DNA of 64,000 nt, taken from Myxococcus stipitatus DSM 14675 (GTDB lineage: Bacteria > Myxococcota > Myxococcia > Myxococcales > Myxococcaceae). Below the pieces are notes generated by a model. The model was not told the DNA's origin. It made no database searches and saw nothing but the letters and a program-made list of their open reading frames with translations. Position 1 is the stretch's first letter. The number at the start of each line of letters is the position of its first letter. The stretch spans positions 5,970,501-6,034,500 of the forward strand of contig NC_020126.1 in NCBI RefSeq assembly GCF_000331735.1, in the 5' to 3' direction. Both the position numbers and the translations under genes were made by a program. This document shows, in pieces, positions 34,469 to 42,962 of this stretch.

Positions 34469-34993
34469 TCAGGGCCCAGCGTCCGGACCGCAAAGGGGAG
34501 CACCGCCCGCCACCCAGCGCGCGAGCACCGCACGCTGCTCCGCGGTGGGCGCCGGATTGCCCGCGGGCGGCATGTCCTTCGAGTCCGACGCGCGAACGCG
34601 GATGCGCAGCGCCTTGGCCCGCGCGCCCGGCACGCCATTGCCCGTCGGCTCGTAGTAGTCCAGCCGGAATGTGGAGAGGCCGCTGCCACTGGTGTCCGCG
34701 CCATGACAGGCGCCCACGCACGTCGCCGCGAGGATGGGCTGCACGTCGTCACAGTACGTGGGCACGGGGCCCGCGTCGGTGCCGCCCCCGTCGAGCTCGG
34801 TGTACCGCGGCGGATAGATGACCTCGCAGGTGCGCTGCCCCGAGACACCCGTCGCCGTGCAGGCGTACAGGCTCGGGCACTCGGAGTCTTCCGAGCAGGC
34901 TTGGCCAGCGACTTCATCCATGTTGATGGAGCAGGCCACGGCGACCAGGAGCGCGCCACAGGCCACGAGGGGGACAGGAGAACGGAGGGCCAC
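34469..34993 (-). CDS. Cytochrome c-like lipoprotein with CX3CH motif, copy 2
   Basis: 174 residues, same plan as copy 1: signal ending at an Ala-Cys (LLVAVAC), a Cys-rich linker (GQACSEDSECPSLYAC), then VPTYCDDVQPILAATCVGACH, FRLDYYEP, DMPPAGNPA and LARWVAGGAPLC. The CX3CH motif is conserved between the two copies, which argues against a sequencing error. GTG 34993 is used without an obvious Shine-Dalgarno, 11 nt after the stop of the membrane protein gene, so the three genes probably form one transcript. Exported, lipid-anchored; electron transfer or ligand binding is inferred only. Confidence 0.72.
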   Translation of the reverse strand: MALRSPVPLVACGALLVAVACSINMDEVAGQACSEDSECPSLYACTATGVSGQRTCEVIYPPRYTELDGGGTDAGPVPTYCDDVQPILAATCVGACHGADTSGSGLSTFRLDYYEPTGNGVPGARAKALRIRVRASDSKDMPPAGNPAPTAEQRAVLARWVAGGAPLCGPDAGP

Positions 34994-35004
34994 GGGGGGC
35001 TCGG

Positions 35005-35403
35005 TCAGAAATGGTAGGTGAGGTTCGCGGCGTCCGCGGCCTCGTCCGGCAGCAACTCCAGCACCAGGCCGTACAACACCGCGGCACCGGCGGCCGCATA
35101 CATGAGGTTCGCCGCCGTGGAGGCGGAGCGAGCCCGGTCCAGCGTGTCGCGAGCATCGCGGGCGGACGTCAGCCCCTGCGCGCGACGGGCCTCTCCTCGA
35201 GCAAAGAAGCCCAGCCCCAAGCCCCCCGCGGCGAGCACACCCCCGGCGACGAAGGCGAAGCGGTGGCCACGGAGCAGGGGCTCTGGCGCGCGCACGGGAG
35301 CATCCACGGTGGCGACGGCGGGCTCATCAGCGGATGCGGTGAGCGGCAGCCCAAGCGCGACGACGAGCGCGGAGGAGAGAAGCCTGCTGGGAGCCATGAG
35401 CAT
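35005..35403 (-). CDS. Small exported membrane protein
   Basis: About 132 residues from ATG 35403 (or ATG 35397). An N-terminal signal-like segment (LLSSALVVALGLPLTASA) and two later hydrophobic segments (FAFVAGGVLAAGGLGLGFFA; LMYAAAGAAVLYGLVLELL) flank a charged helix (EARRAQGLTSARDARDTLDRARS). No enzyme motif. First gene before the two cytochrome c-like lipoproteins. A TATACT box ends only 7 nt before the ATG, so the mRNA may be leaderless. Confidence 0.6.
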   Translation of the reverse strand: MLMAPSRLLSSALVVALGLPLTASADEPAVATVDAPVRAPEPLLRGHRFAFVAGGVLAAGGLGLGFFARGEARRAQGLTSARDARDTLDRARSASTAANLMYAAAGAAVLYGLVLELLPDEAADAANLTYHF

Positions 35404-35452
35404 GACGCCAAGTATAGCGATGACGATGGCGGACGTACGGCCAGAGTGTGCG

Positions 35453-35481
35453 TTGACTTCACGGCATCCCCCCTGTAGTGC
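35453..35481 (+). promoter_or_regulatory. Weak candidate promoter of thiSGE
   Basis: TTGACT (35453-35458, 5 of 6 to -35), 17-bp spacer and a poor -10 TAGTGC, 36 nt before the thiS ATG. I see no thiamine-pyrophosphate riboswitch in the 113 nt before thiS: the conserved CTGAGA core is absent. Confidence 0.25.
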
Positions 35482-35516
35482 GTCCCCCGGTCCCCATCCC
35501 AAGGAGCCGAGACGCC

Positions 35517-35717
35517 ATGCAGGTCTGGGTCAACGGAGAGACACGCGAGGTGCCGGAGGCCGTCACCCTCTCGGCGCTGCTGGAGTCGCTTCGAATCGGA
35601 GGTCCGGGTGTGGCCGTGGAAGTGAACGCCGAGGTGGTGCGCCGCGCCCGCCACCCCGAGCATCACCTCCAGCCCGGGGACCGAGTGGAGATCGTCACCT
35701 TCGTCGGCGGCGGGTAG
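35517..35717 (+). CDS. thiS: Thiamine biosynthesis sulfur carrier ThiS
   Basis: 66-residue beta-grasp protein starting MQVWVNGETREVPEAVTLSA, with AVEVNAEVVRR, LQPGDRVEIVTFVGGG and the C-terminal Gly-Gly needed for adenylation and thiocarboxylation. It donates sulfur to ThiG for the thiazole ring. ATG 35517 is chosen over the open codons upstream because AAGGAG lies 10 nt before it and the family starts here. thiG follows 13 nt later. Confidence 0.93.
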   Translation: MQVWVNGETREVPEAVTLSALLESLRIGGPGVAVEVNAEVVRRARHPEHHLQPGDRVEIVTFVGGG

Positions 35718-35730
35718 CGAGGAGAGGACC

Positions 35731-36513
<783 letters not shown>

Positions 36514-36535
36514 CACCGGGGCCGGGGCTTTCCGC

Positions 36536-37171
36536 GTGGCACCCGCCCTCCCCCGGCTCGTCGTCATCACCGACTGGCGCCTGCCGCGCGAGCGGCTCCT
36601 GGGCGCGCTGGCGAAGGCGCTGGAGGTCGGACCCGAGGTGGCGGTTCAACACCGCCACCCGGAGGCTTCCGGGCGGACGTTCCTCGAGGAGGCACGGGTC
36701 CTCGCGACGCTGTGCCAGGCCCGAGGCAATCCGCTGTTCGTCAACGGTCGCCTGGATGTCGCGCTCCTCGTGGGAGCACATCTGCATCTGCCCTCGCACG
36801 GCCTTGCTCCCGAAGAGGTGCGTCGTCACCTTCCCGAGGGCCGCTGGGTCAGCGTGGCCGTCCACGATGCAGCAGAAGCCCGAGCCGCCCGCGGCGCCGA
36901 CATGGCGCTGGTGAGCCCCGTCTTCGCGCCCGGCTCCAAGCCGGGGGACACCCGCGAGACGCTCGGGCCCGAGGGCTTCTTCTCCCTGGCGAAACACCTG
37001 CCTTGTCCCGCGCTCGCGCTGGGAGGCATCAGCGGGGAGACAGCGGGACGACTGACGGGCGCCGCGGGGTTCGCCGTCATCTCCGCCGTGCTGGAAGCCG
37101 AGGACCCCGCTCGCGCGGCACGAGCCCTGCTGGCCGCGTGCCCGCCCCGGGCTATGCTGCCCGCCTCGTGA
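36536..37171 (+). CDS. thiE: Thiamine-phosphate synthase/TenI-type protein
   Basis: 211-residue TIM barrel joining HMP pyrophosphate and thiazole phosphate. Visible: LVVITDWRLP, VAVQHRHPEASGR, NPLFVNGRLDVALLVGAHLHLPS, VSVAVHDAAEARAARGADM, LVSPVFAPGSKPG and LALGGIS. Because the active-site QLREK-type segment is altered (VQHRHPE), it could instead be a TenI-like thiazole tautomerase; position after thiG fits either. Start GTG 36536 (or ATG further in is absent). Its stop overlaps the next gene by GTGA. Confidence 0.8.
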   Translation: MAPALPRLVVITDWRLPRERLLGALAKALEVGPEVAVQHRHPEASGRTFLEEARVLATLCQARGNPLFVNGRLDVALLVGAHLHLPSHGLAPEEVRRHLPEGRWVSVAVHDAAEARAARGADMALVSPVFAPGSKPGDTRETLGPEGFFSLAKHLPCPALALGGISGETAGRLTGAAGFAVISAVLEAEDPARAARALLAACPPRAMLPAS

Positions 37172-38184
37172 CTTCGCCCACCTCCGCCTCCGAACTGCGT
37201 CCCCTGGCCCTGGGGGAGCTGATTGACCGTGCCGTCACGTTCTGGCGCGGCCATCTCAAGCCCTTGTTCCTGCTCAGCCTGGGCTACTCGCTCGTGAACT
37301 ACATCGCGACGAAGGGTGTGCTCCAGCTCACGCGCTGGCTGTCACCGATGCTCTACGAGCCCGACCGGCCGCAGCCCACGCTCGAATCCCTGGGACGCAT
37401 CGCGGGCTCCACGGCGCTGTGGCTCGCGCTGTTCATGTTCCTCATCTGGAGCTACTGGCTCGCGATGGTGGCCAGCTCCCGGTACATCGTGAGCGCGCAG
37501 CTGGGCACGCCCGTGAGCCCGAAGGAGAGCCTGCGCCGAGGGTTCTCCATGCTGGGCCCCGTGACGGGCGCCTTTCTCCTGTCGTTGCTCTGGTCCACGG
37601 GCGTGTCGCTGCTGCTGACGGTACCGGGGGGGGTTCTCGTGGTCGCGGGCGGCATCGCGACGGCCATGGACTCCTCGGTCCTGGGCACGGTGTTGATGGT
37701 GGTGGGAATCCTGCTCGCGGGGTTGGGGCTGCTCGCGGCGTTCCTCTGGTACTTCCTGCGCTTCCTCCTCCTGCCGCCCGTGCTCGCGATGGAGGACCTG
37801 GGCGCGTGGGCCGCGTTCAAGCGCTCGCGAGCCTTGCTGGCGGGGCATGTGGAGCCGGGCTTCCTGGGGCGCGGAATGGTCCGCGCGATGATTCTCTTCA
37901 CCGTGGTGAGCCTCATCCTGTTCTCGGTGCACCTCGTCTTCAGCATCCCCTCGTGGCTGGTGATGCTGCCCTACGGCAATCCCTTCGATGCGGGGACGCT
38001 CGCGAGGACACCGCAGCTCCTCCTGGTTCCCGTGGAGATACTCCAGGTGGCGGCGCAGGCGTTCTTCTCGCCCGTCAACTTCGTCGCCTGCGCGTTCTTC
38101 TACGTGGACATGCGCGTGCGCCGCGAGGGCCTGGACCTGGAGCAGCGCATGGGCAGCGAGCCCCCTTCGACCCAAGCCGCCTGA
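37168..38184 (+). CDS. Polytopic membrane protein coupled to thiE
   Basis: 338 residues from GTG 37168, which overlaps the thiE stop (GTGA). About six hydrophobic segments: GHLKPLFLLSLGYSLVNYIA, ALWLALFMFLIWSYWLAMVA, the long pair TGAFLLSLLWSTGVSLLLTV and GTVLMVVGILLAGLGLLAAF, MVRAMILFTVVSLILFSVHL, and QAFFSPVNFVACAFFYVDM. The ELIDRAVTFWRGHLKPLF start resembles the glycerophosphodiesterase-type membrane domain found with DUF4129 genes. No catalytic motif; probably scaffolds the following DUF4129/DUF4350 module. Confidence 0.72.
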   Translation: MTSPTSASELRPLALGELIDRAVTFWRGHLKPLFLLSLGYSLVNYIATKGVLQLTRWLSPMLYEPDRPQPTLESLGRIAGSTALWLALFMFLIWSYWLAMVASSRYIVSAQLGTPVSPKESLRRGFSMLGPVTGAFLLSLLWSTGVSLLLTVPGGVLVVAGGIATAMDSSVLGTVLMVVGILLAGLGLLAAFLWYFLRFLLLPPVLAMEDLGAWAAFKRSRALLAGHVEPGFLGRGMVRAMILFTVVSLILFSVHLVFSIPSWLVMLPYGNPFDAGTLARTPQLLLVPVEILQVAAQAFFSPVNFVACAFFYVDMRVRREGLDLEQRMGSEPPSTQAA

Positions 38185-38208
38185 CCCCTCTTCTCCGCGA
38201 GCCCTCGC

Positions 38209-39099
38209 GTGTCTCCCCTGCCCCTCTTGCTCCTGCTGTCCGCGCTTCCCTGCGATGAGCGGGAGGCCACCGTGCGCGCGCTCGAGGAGACCGCGCGGTC
38301 GCGTCCCGAGGAACTGCACGGAGCCCTGGAGGTGGTGCGGCGAAGCATGGGCGGAATGCCGCTCCCGCACGAGGAGCCCGATGTCCCCGCGCCGGAGCAG
38401 GTCCAGCACGTGGCGGACTTCCTCGAGCGCGCCTGTGCACTGGAGCGTCGCGAAGCCGCCACGGGTGTGACGGAGTTTCCCGCCAGCGAACGCGAGCGCC
38501 TCAAGGAAGTGCTCGACCGTCCTGAGTTCTCGAAGGCTCGGCAGCGGCATGGCGACCTGGTGAAGCAGTTCCTGCGCAAGCTGGAAGCGTGGCTGGAGGG
38601 GCTCTTCGAGTCCCGTGAGGCGCAGGGCTTCGCGGTGGCGACCCGTGCGGTGATGCTGGGGCTGGCCATCGCCCTGTTGTTGTGGGGCGTGCTGCGCGTT
38701 CGAGCCATGCGCCTGCGACGGAACATCGCGCGCACGGGGGCGGAGAGTGCTTCGGCGCCGCTGGTGCTGGATGCGCCGCCAGAACACTTGAGGCGAGCGA
38801 GGAAGGCCCTCGCGGACCATCCGCGCGAGGCGATTCGCGAGGCCTTGCTGAGCATGCTGTCCACGCTGGAGGAGCGGCGGCTGGCGCGGCCCGACCGGGT
38901 GAAGACGAATCGGGAGCTGGCGGCGGAGCTCCCCACGCGAGGTGCCCCCGAGGCCGTCACTCGCGAGGTGGAGCGACTGATGGCCTGGTACGACCAGGCT
39001 TTCTACTCGCTGGCCCCTGTGCCGGAGGCGGAGGCCAGGCGATTCGTCGACGCCGTCGAGCATCTCCAAGCGCAGCTGGGCGCGGAGGCCGAGGCATGA
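38209..39099 (+). CDS. DUF4129-domain membrane protein
   Basis: 296 residues from GTG 38209. N-terminal hydrophobic segment, a soluble helical region, one clear TM helix (TRAVMLGLAIALLLWGVLRV, about 146-165) and a C-terminal DUF4129 region (ALLSMLSTLEERRLARPD, KTNRELAAELPTRG, VERLMAWYDQAFYSLAP), a domain typical of bacterial vWA/transglutaminase-associated gene sets. Its TGA at 39097-39099 overlaps the ATG of the first repeat unit (ATGA, 39096-39099). Function unknown. Confidence 0.75.
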   Translation: MSPLPLLLLLSALPCDEREATVRALEETARSRPEELHGALEVVRRSMGGMPLPHEEPDVPAPEQVQHVADFLERACALERREAATGVTEFPASERERLKEVLDRPEFSKARQRHGDLVKQFLRKLEAWLEGLFESREAQGFAVATRAVMLGLAIALLLWGVLRVRAMRLRRNIARTGAESASAPLVLDAPPEHLRRARKALADHPREAIREALLSMLSTLEERRLARPDRVKTNRELAAELPTRGAPEAVTREVERLMAWYDQAFYSLAPVPEAEARRFVDAVEHLQAQLGAEAEA

Positions 39100-39332
39100 A
39101 GAGCGTGCGCGCCAACACAGCCGTCAGGGATGCGACCGCGGCCGTCGCTGCGCCAACGCCCAGGAGCGTGCGGCATGAAGCGCGTGCGCGCCAACACAGA
39201 CGTCAGTGCGCTTGCCGCCGTCGCTGCGCCAACGCCCCAGGAGCATGCAGCATGAAGCGCGTGCGCGCCAACACAGACGTCAGTGCGCTTGCCGCTGTCG
39301 CTCTGCCAACGCCCCAGGAGCGTGCGGCATGA
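39096..39332 (+). CDS. Possible 78-codon micro-ORF across repeat units 1-3
   Basis: Reads from the ATG that overlaps the DUF4129 stop. Because unit 1 is 79 bp, its frame does not stop at the unit-2 boundary but runs through unit 2 in another frame and ends with the unit-3 peptide in the shared frame (TGA 39330-39332). The beginning MKSVRANTAVRDATAAVAAP resembles the other unit peptides. Translation is possible through coupling but unproven. Confidence 0.3.
   Translation: MKSVRANTAVRDATAAVAAPTPRSVRHEARARQHRRQCACRRRCANAPGACSMKRVRANTDVSALAAVALPTPQERAA
39175..39255 (+). CDS. Micro-ORF, repeat unit 2
   Basis: 26 residues: MKRVRANTDVSALAAVAAPT followed by PQEHAA. Preceded by CAGGAG about 9-10 nt upstream. 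TGA overlaps the ATG of unit 3 (ATGA at 39252). Basic N-terminus and Ala-rich middle, like a short leader or signal-type peptide. Existence as a translated product is unproven. Confidence 0.35.
   Translation: MKRVRANTDVSALAAVAAPTPQEHAA
39252..39332 (+). CDS. Micro-ORF, repeat unit 3
   Basis: 26 residues: MKRVRANTDVSALAAVALPT followed by PQERAA. CAGGAG upstream (the unit-2 copy), and TGA overlaps the ATG of unit 4 at 39329. Differs from unit 2 by Ala-to-Leu and His-to-Arg changes. Confidence 0.35.
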   Translation: MKRVRANTDVSALAAVALPTPQERAA

Positions 39333-39409
39333 AGCGCGTGCTCGCCAACACAGACGTCAGTGCGCTTGCCGCCGTCGCTGCGCCAACGCCCCAGGAGCGT
39401 GCGGCATGA
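39329..39409 (+). CDS. Micro-ORF, repeat unit 4
   Basis: 26 residues: MKRVLANTDVSALAAVAAPT followed by PQERAA. Its TGA overlaps the ATG of the DUF4350 gene (ATGA at 39406), so ribosomes finishing this peptide could re-initiate on the large gene. The repeat boundary sets both the start codon and the Shine-Dalgarno of the downstream gene. Confidence 0.4.
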   Translation: MKRVLANTDVSALAAVAAPTPQERAA

Positions 39410-40587
39410 AGAACGTGCGCACGACCGCGATCTTCGGGTTGCTCATCGCGCTCGCCTTGGCGGCCGGCCTGAGCACGGGCCAGGACACGCCCGACTCCCT
39501 CGTGCCGTCCGTGGAGAACGTGGGCCCTCAAGGGGCGCGCGCGCTCTTCCTGTTCCTCCGCGAAGGCGGCCACTCCGTGAGCGAACAGCGCACGTCGCTG
39601 GACTCCCTCGCCACCGGCACTCGGACACTCGTCCTCGCCTCACCCACCGGCCGGCCCGTGTCGGACGCCGAAGTCCTCGCGGTGGATCGCTTCGTCCAGG
39701 AAGGTGGCACGCTGGTGTACCTGTCGCCGCGCGAGCTCGGCAGACATCAAGCGGCCCTGGAGAAGTGGCTGCGGCTGGAGGAAGGTCCTCTCCTCCCCGC
39801 GAGCGAGCGCGGACTCGCCACGGACCTGGCGGACGCGGGTGGAACCACGGTGGACGTGTGGCTCGACGCGGGCCCGCTCCGTGGACTCAGCGCCCTGCGG
39901 ATCTCACAGGACCGGGGCCTCCGCGTGAACCACCCCAGCGCGATTCCCCTCGCGGGCCTCGGTGGCGCGGTGGCCGTGTGGCGTGTGGCGCTCGGACAGG
40001 GCGAGGTCTACGTCCTGGCCGGCGCGGACCTGGCGGAGAACCGACGCCTGGAGCTGCTCGACAACGTGCGCTTCTGGAGCGCACTCGCGTCACGAGGCCC
40101 CCTCGTCATCGACGAATACCACCACCAGCTCGCGCCCCCACCACCCCTCTCCCGAGGCATCTGGGTCTTCGCGGCCCAGGTGCTCGCCGTGGCGGGCGTC
40201 TACGCCCTCTCGCGCGGAACCCGCTTCGGAGAACCCAGACCGCTGCTCGTCGAGAAGCACCGCTCCGCCCTCGAGTATGTGCGCAGCATGGGCTGGCTCA
40301 TGCGTCGCGCGAAGGTGGAGAAGGAGCTCCTGCCAGAGCTCGACAAGTCCTTGCGACAGCAGTTGCAGGAGCAGCTGGGTATCTCTCCGGACCTGGCGGA
40401 CGTCGAAGCGGCACGACGTCTGGAGCAGGAAGGCGGAGTCCCCGCCTCCCGCTACCTGGACGCCAAGGCGCAGCTCACCCAGCTCCTCGCACAGCCCTCC
40501 GTCCGCCCCGTGGACTACGCACGCGTGGCCCGCCTCTACGCGCACCTGGAGCGGGCCGTGGCGGGCCAGGAAGCCCCCCGTCGCTGA
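39406..40587 (+). CDS. DUF4350-domain membrane protein
   Basis: 393 residues from ATG 39406, which is also the start of the fifth, partial repeat copy (ATGAAGAACGTGCGC). N-terminal TM or signal segment (TTAIFGLLIALALAAGLSTG), a DUF4350-like Rossmann-type domain (NVGPQGARALFLFLREGGHSV, LVLASPTGRPVSDAEV, GGTLVYLSP), a second TM segment (GIWVFAAQVLAVAGVYALSR, about 247-266) and a helical C-terminal tail. DUF4350 proteins usually sit with DUF4129, MoxR and DUF58 genes; here MoxR/DUF58 do not follow and the polysaccharide operon converges 37 nt later. Confidence 0.78.
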   Translation: MKNVRTTAIFGLLIALALAAGLSTGQDTPDSLVPSVENVGPQGARALFLFLREGGHSVSEQRTSLDSLATGTRTLVLASPTGRPVSDAEVLAVDRFVQEGGTLVYLSPRELGRHQAALEKWLRLEEGPLLPASERGLATDLADAGGTTVDVWLDAGPLRGLSALRISQDRGLRVNHPSAIPLAGLGGAVAVWRVALGQGEVYVLAGADLAENRRLELLDNVRFWSALASRGPLVIDEYHHQLAPPPPLSRGIWVFAAQVLAVAGVYALSRGTRFGEPRPLLVEKHRSALEYVRSMGWLMRRAKVEKELLPELDKSLRQQLQEQLGISPDLADVEAARRLEQEGGVPASRYLDAKAQLTQLLAQPSVRPVDYARVARLYAHLERAVAGQEAPRR

Positions 40588-40624
40588 CAGGCAGCCCCCC
40601 TTCCCGCTCATCGGCACCGAGGGG

Positions 40625-41827
40625 TCAGAGCGACTTCCCAGCCGCCTCCATCGCGGAGCCCACGTGGTGGCGGATCTCCTCCACGCGCGCATCCCAGCTC
40701 TCGTTGAAGATTCGCTCCGCGCGCTCACGCTGTGGGCCCGGACCTTCCGCGAGGCACTCGTTCACCTTCCGCACGAAGTCATCCGTCGACGTGGCGATCT
40801 TGCAGAGCCCCACCTTGCGGACCTCCGGCAGGTCCGTGGACACCACCGGCAACCCCGAGGCCAGGTACTCGCGCACCTTCAGCGGATTGGCGTTCAGCGT
40901 GAGCTCGCTGATCTTGAAAGGCATCAGCGCGACATCGAAGGCCCGGCTGTACCCCGGCAGGTCCGCGTAGGACTTGCGCCCCAGCATGTGGATGTTCGGC
41001 TCGGCCCGCAGCTTGGAGTCGTCACAGTCGGGCGTCGTCTTGCCAATCACCACCACGGAGCCCGACGGGTGGGCCCGCGCCGTGGCGATGATGGCCTCCT
41101 GGTCCACCCAGTCCGCCACCAGTCCGAAGAAGCCGATGACAGGCTTCGGCAGTCGGGCGATATCCGCCGGGATGGGCGTCGCCGGGTCACACGCCTTCAC
41201 GAAGTGCCGGAAGTCGGTGCCATGGCGCACGAGCACGGTGCGCGGGTTGACGCGGGACTTGCTGTCGCGCAGCCGCTCGGCGGAGGTGATGCACAGGTCC
41301 GCCCGGCGCAGCAGCCGCTCCTCCAGCTCCGCGATGTGCCGGCCGTTCGTGTCGCTGAAGGCGGAGAACTCATCCACGCAGTGGTAGACGACGAACTCCT
41401 CCCCCAGCGAGCCGGACACCGGCGCCGACGCGGGCAGGAAGCTCCAGGAGATGGGCCGCTGGAACCCCAGCTTCTTCATCGCCCGCAGCACTTGAAGCCG
41501 GAGCATCTCCCGATTCGCTCCGCGCACCCACTCCGAGCCGTAGAACGGAATCGCCAGGGGCGACAGGACGTGGAGGTTGGGCTCCACCTCGCGCAGGCCC
41601 TGGGTGAAGCGCTCCAGCTTGCCGAAGATGCGCTTCACATCGTGCGTGTTCACCCGAGGCGCGCGGTTGCCGATGCTGTTCACCCAGAGGATGCGGTTGT
41701 CTCGCGAGAGAATCCGCATGATGTGGACCTTCGACAGCGGATCGCCGTCCCAGTCGTTGGAGAACACCACCAGGTCACGCCCCCGGAGTGCCCGTCGGGT
41801 CAGGTCCATGTCATCGCTGCGCCGCAT
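40625..41827 (-). CDS. Glycosyltransferase of the polysaccharide operon (terminal gene)
   Basis: 400 residues. GT-B fold of GT4/WcaA-like type: N-terminal acceptor domain (DLVVFSNDWDGDPLSKVHIM, VVYHCVDEFSAFSDTN), linker, and C-terminal donor domain with PKPVIGFFGLVADWVDQEAI, SVVVIGKTTPDCDDSK, NIHMLGRKSYADLPGY, VALMPFKISELTLNANPLKV and REYLASGLPVVSTDLPEV, typical donor-sugar binding segments. Cytoplasmic. ATG 41827 with GGAGAG upstream. Last gene of the minus-strand operon; convergent with the DUF4350 gene. Confidence 0.88.
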   Translation of the reverse strand: MRRSDDMDLTRRALRGRDLVVFSNDWDGDPLSKVHIMRILSRDNRILWVNSIGNRAPRVNTHDVKRIFGKLERFTQGLREVEPNLHVLSPLAIPFYGSEWVRGANREMLRLQVLRAMKKLGFQRPISWSFLPASAPVSGSLGEEFVVYHCVDEFSAFSDTNGRHIAELEERLLRRADLCITSAERLRDSKSRVNPRTVLVRHGTDFRHFVKACDPATPIPADIARLPKPVIGFFGLVADWVDQEAIIATARAHPSGSVVVIGKTTPDCDDSKLRAEPNIHMLGRKSYADLPGYSRAFDVALMPFKISELTLNANPLKVREYLASGLPVVSTDLPEVRKVGLCKIATSTDDFVRKVNECLAEGPGPQRERAERIFNESWDARVEEIRHHVGSAMEAAGKSL

Positions 41828-41891
41828 CTGTCTTCTCTCCTGTCACGAATGGGCCACGCGGGACCTCCGCGGGCGAAAATCAATCCCTGGC

Positions 41892-42953
41892 TCACATCGC
41901 GGACGCGGGCTGGGTCCGCGCGGGCTGCCGCCGCGCCAGCGACTCGTAGAGCCCCAACAACACCGGCCCCACGTCGGGCGAGGACACCGCCACGCGCCCC
42001 GCCGTCACGGCCTGCCGGATGCGCGCGGCGAGCGACGCCGCGTCCCCTGACGGGAAGACCCAGGTCCCCTCGGGCCGGTCGCACACGTCGCTGGCCACAC
42101 ACGGCACCGCCAGCGTCAACGCCTCCCGCACGGAGATGGAGTCTCCGTCGTGGGTGGTGGGCCGAAGGAACGCGTCACTGCGAACCAGGAGCCCCAGCGC
42201 CGCGGGGTGCTCCAGGTCTCCGAGCGGCTCCAGGTACTTCGCCACGCCCAGCTCCCGCGCATCGCGGATGAAGTCCTCGGAGTCCGTCCCGGGCCCGAAC
42301 AACGCCAGCCCGACTTCCGGATAGGACTCCGCCACCAGCCGCAGCGCCCGGAACGCCAGCCGCCGCCCGTAGACGGGGGACGGATGATGCGCCATCGCCA
42401 GCAGCGGACGACGGCGTGCTCGCGCGGCCTCGACCCGCACGGGCACCTCCCCGGGCCGCACCTGCGAGGAACAGAAGGCGGGATGAACCAGCACCTTCTC
42501 CTCCGGAACGCCGCACTCCAGGAGCGCCTCGCGCACCGCCTCCGACACGGCGATGACCCGCGCGTAGCCCGCGAGCGCCACCCGCGCGAACATCCGCCTC
42601 GAGGACGAAGCCCTCAGGTAGTCGGGCAACAAGCCCGAGTGCAGCGTGATGAACCGAGGCGCACGCGCCCCGGGCAGTCCCCCCGCGGCGGCCGCCAGCA
42701 GCCAGGCCTTCGGGTTGTTCCCGCTGGTGTGGACATGCACCGTCCACCCCGCGCCGAGAAACCCGGTCAGCCGGAGGCCGAAGGGCACGAGTCCTCGCAC
42801 GGGGAGGACGTCCGGAACCGGCCGGCCGCCCTTCCCGATATCAAGCACTCGCGCTTCGACCCCACGGCTGCGCAGGAACCCGTGAAGCTGTTGCACGTGA
42901 ATCGACACGCCACCGAATGGCGGCGGGTAGTCACCGACAAGGAGGACGCGCAT
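41892..42953 (-). CDS. GT4-family glycosyltransferase
   Basis: 353 residues from ATG 42953 (AGGG 8 nt upstream; a TTG two codons earlier is open). Start MRVLLVGDYPPPFGGVSIHV with the GGVS nucleotide-sugar loop; acceptor-domain HTSGNNPKAW; hinge; then RPLLAMAHHPSPVYGRRLAF, GLALFGPGTDSEDFI, YLEPLGDLEHPAALGLLV, RSDAFLRPTTHDGDSISVRE and ALTLAVPCVASDVCDRPEG (the ExxxxG/A-type donor motif region). Transfers one sugar to a lipid-linked repeat unit; the sugar is not predictable. Between the acetyltransferase and the second glycosyltransferase genes. Confidence 0.9.
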   Translation of the reverse strand: MRVLLVGDYPPPFGGVSIHVQQLHGFLRSRGVEARVLDIGKGGRPVPDVLPVRGLVPFGLRLTGFLGAGWTVHVHTSGNNPKAWLLAAAAGGLPGARAPRFITLHSGLLPDYLRASSSRRMFARVALAGYARVIAVSEAVREALLECGVPEEKVLVHPAFCSSQVRPGEVPVRVEAARARRRPLLAMAHHPSPVYGRRLAFRALRLVAESYPEVGLALFGPGTDSEDFIRDARELGVAKYLEPLGDLEHPAALGLLVRSDAFLRPTTHDGDSISVREALTLAVPCVASDVCDRPEGTWVFPSGDAASLAARIRQAVTAGRVAVSSPDVGPVLLGLYESLARRQPARTQPASAM

Positions 42954-42962
42954 GGACAAACC

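Larger units (their letters stand above)
39096..39405 (+). repeat. 77-bp tandem repeat array, four units
   Basis: Four direct repeats starting at 39096 (79 bp, most diverged), 39175, 39252 and 39329 (77 bp each), ending where the DUF4350 ATG begins at 39406. Units 2-4 differ at only a few bases. Each contains a Shine-Dalgarno (CCAGGAGC) about 10 nt before the next ATGAAG and ends in ATGA. The 306 nt between the DUF4129 and DUF4350 genes hold nothing else. This is a minisatellite, not a CRISPR array: there are no spacers. Confidence 0.95.

Noticed and set aside
35404..35516. Thiamine-pyrophosphate riboswitch before thiS
   Set aside because: The conserved THI-box core is absent and the region is too short for the full aptamer.
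39096..39405. CRISPR array
   Set aside because: Repeat units are contiguous without unique spacers and are 77 bp long; they are a minisatellite with embedded start sites.
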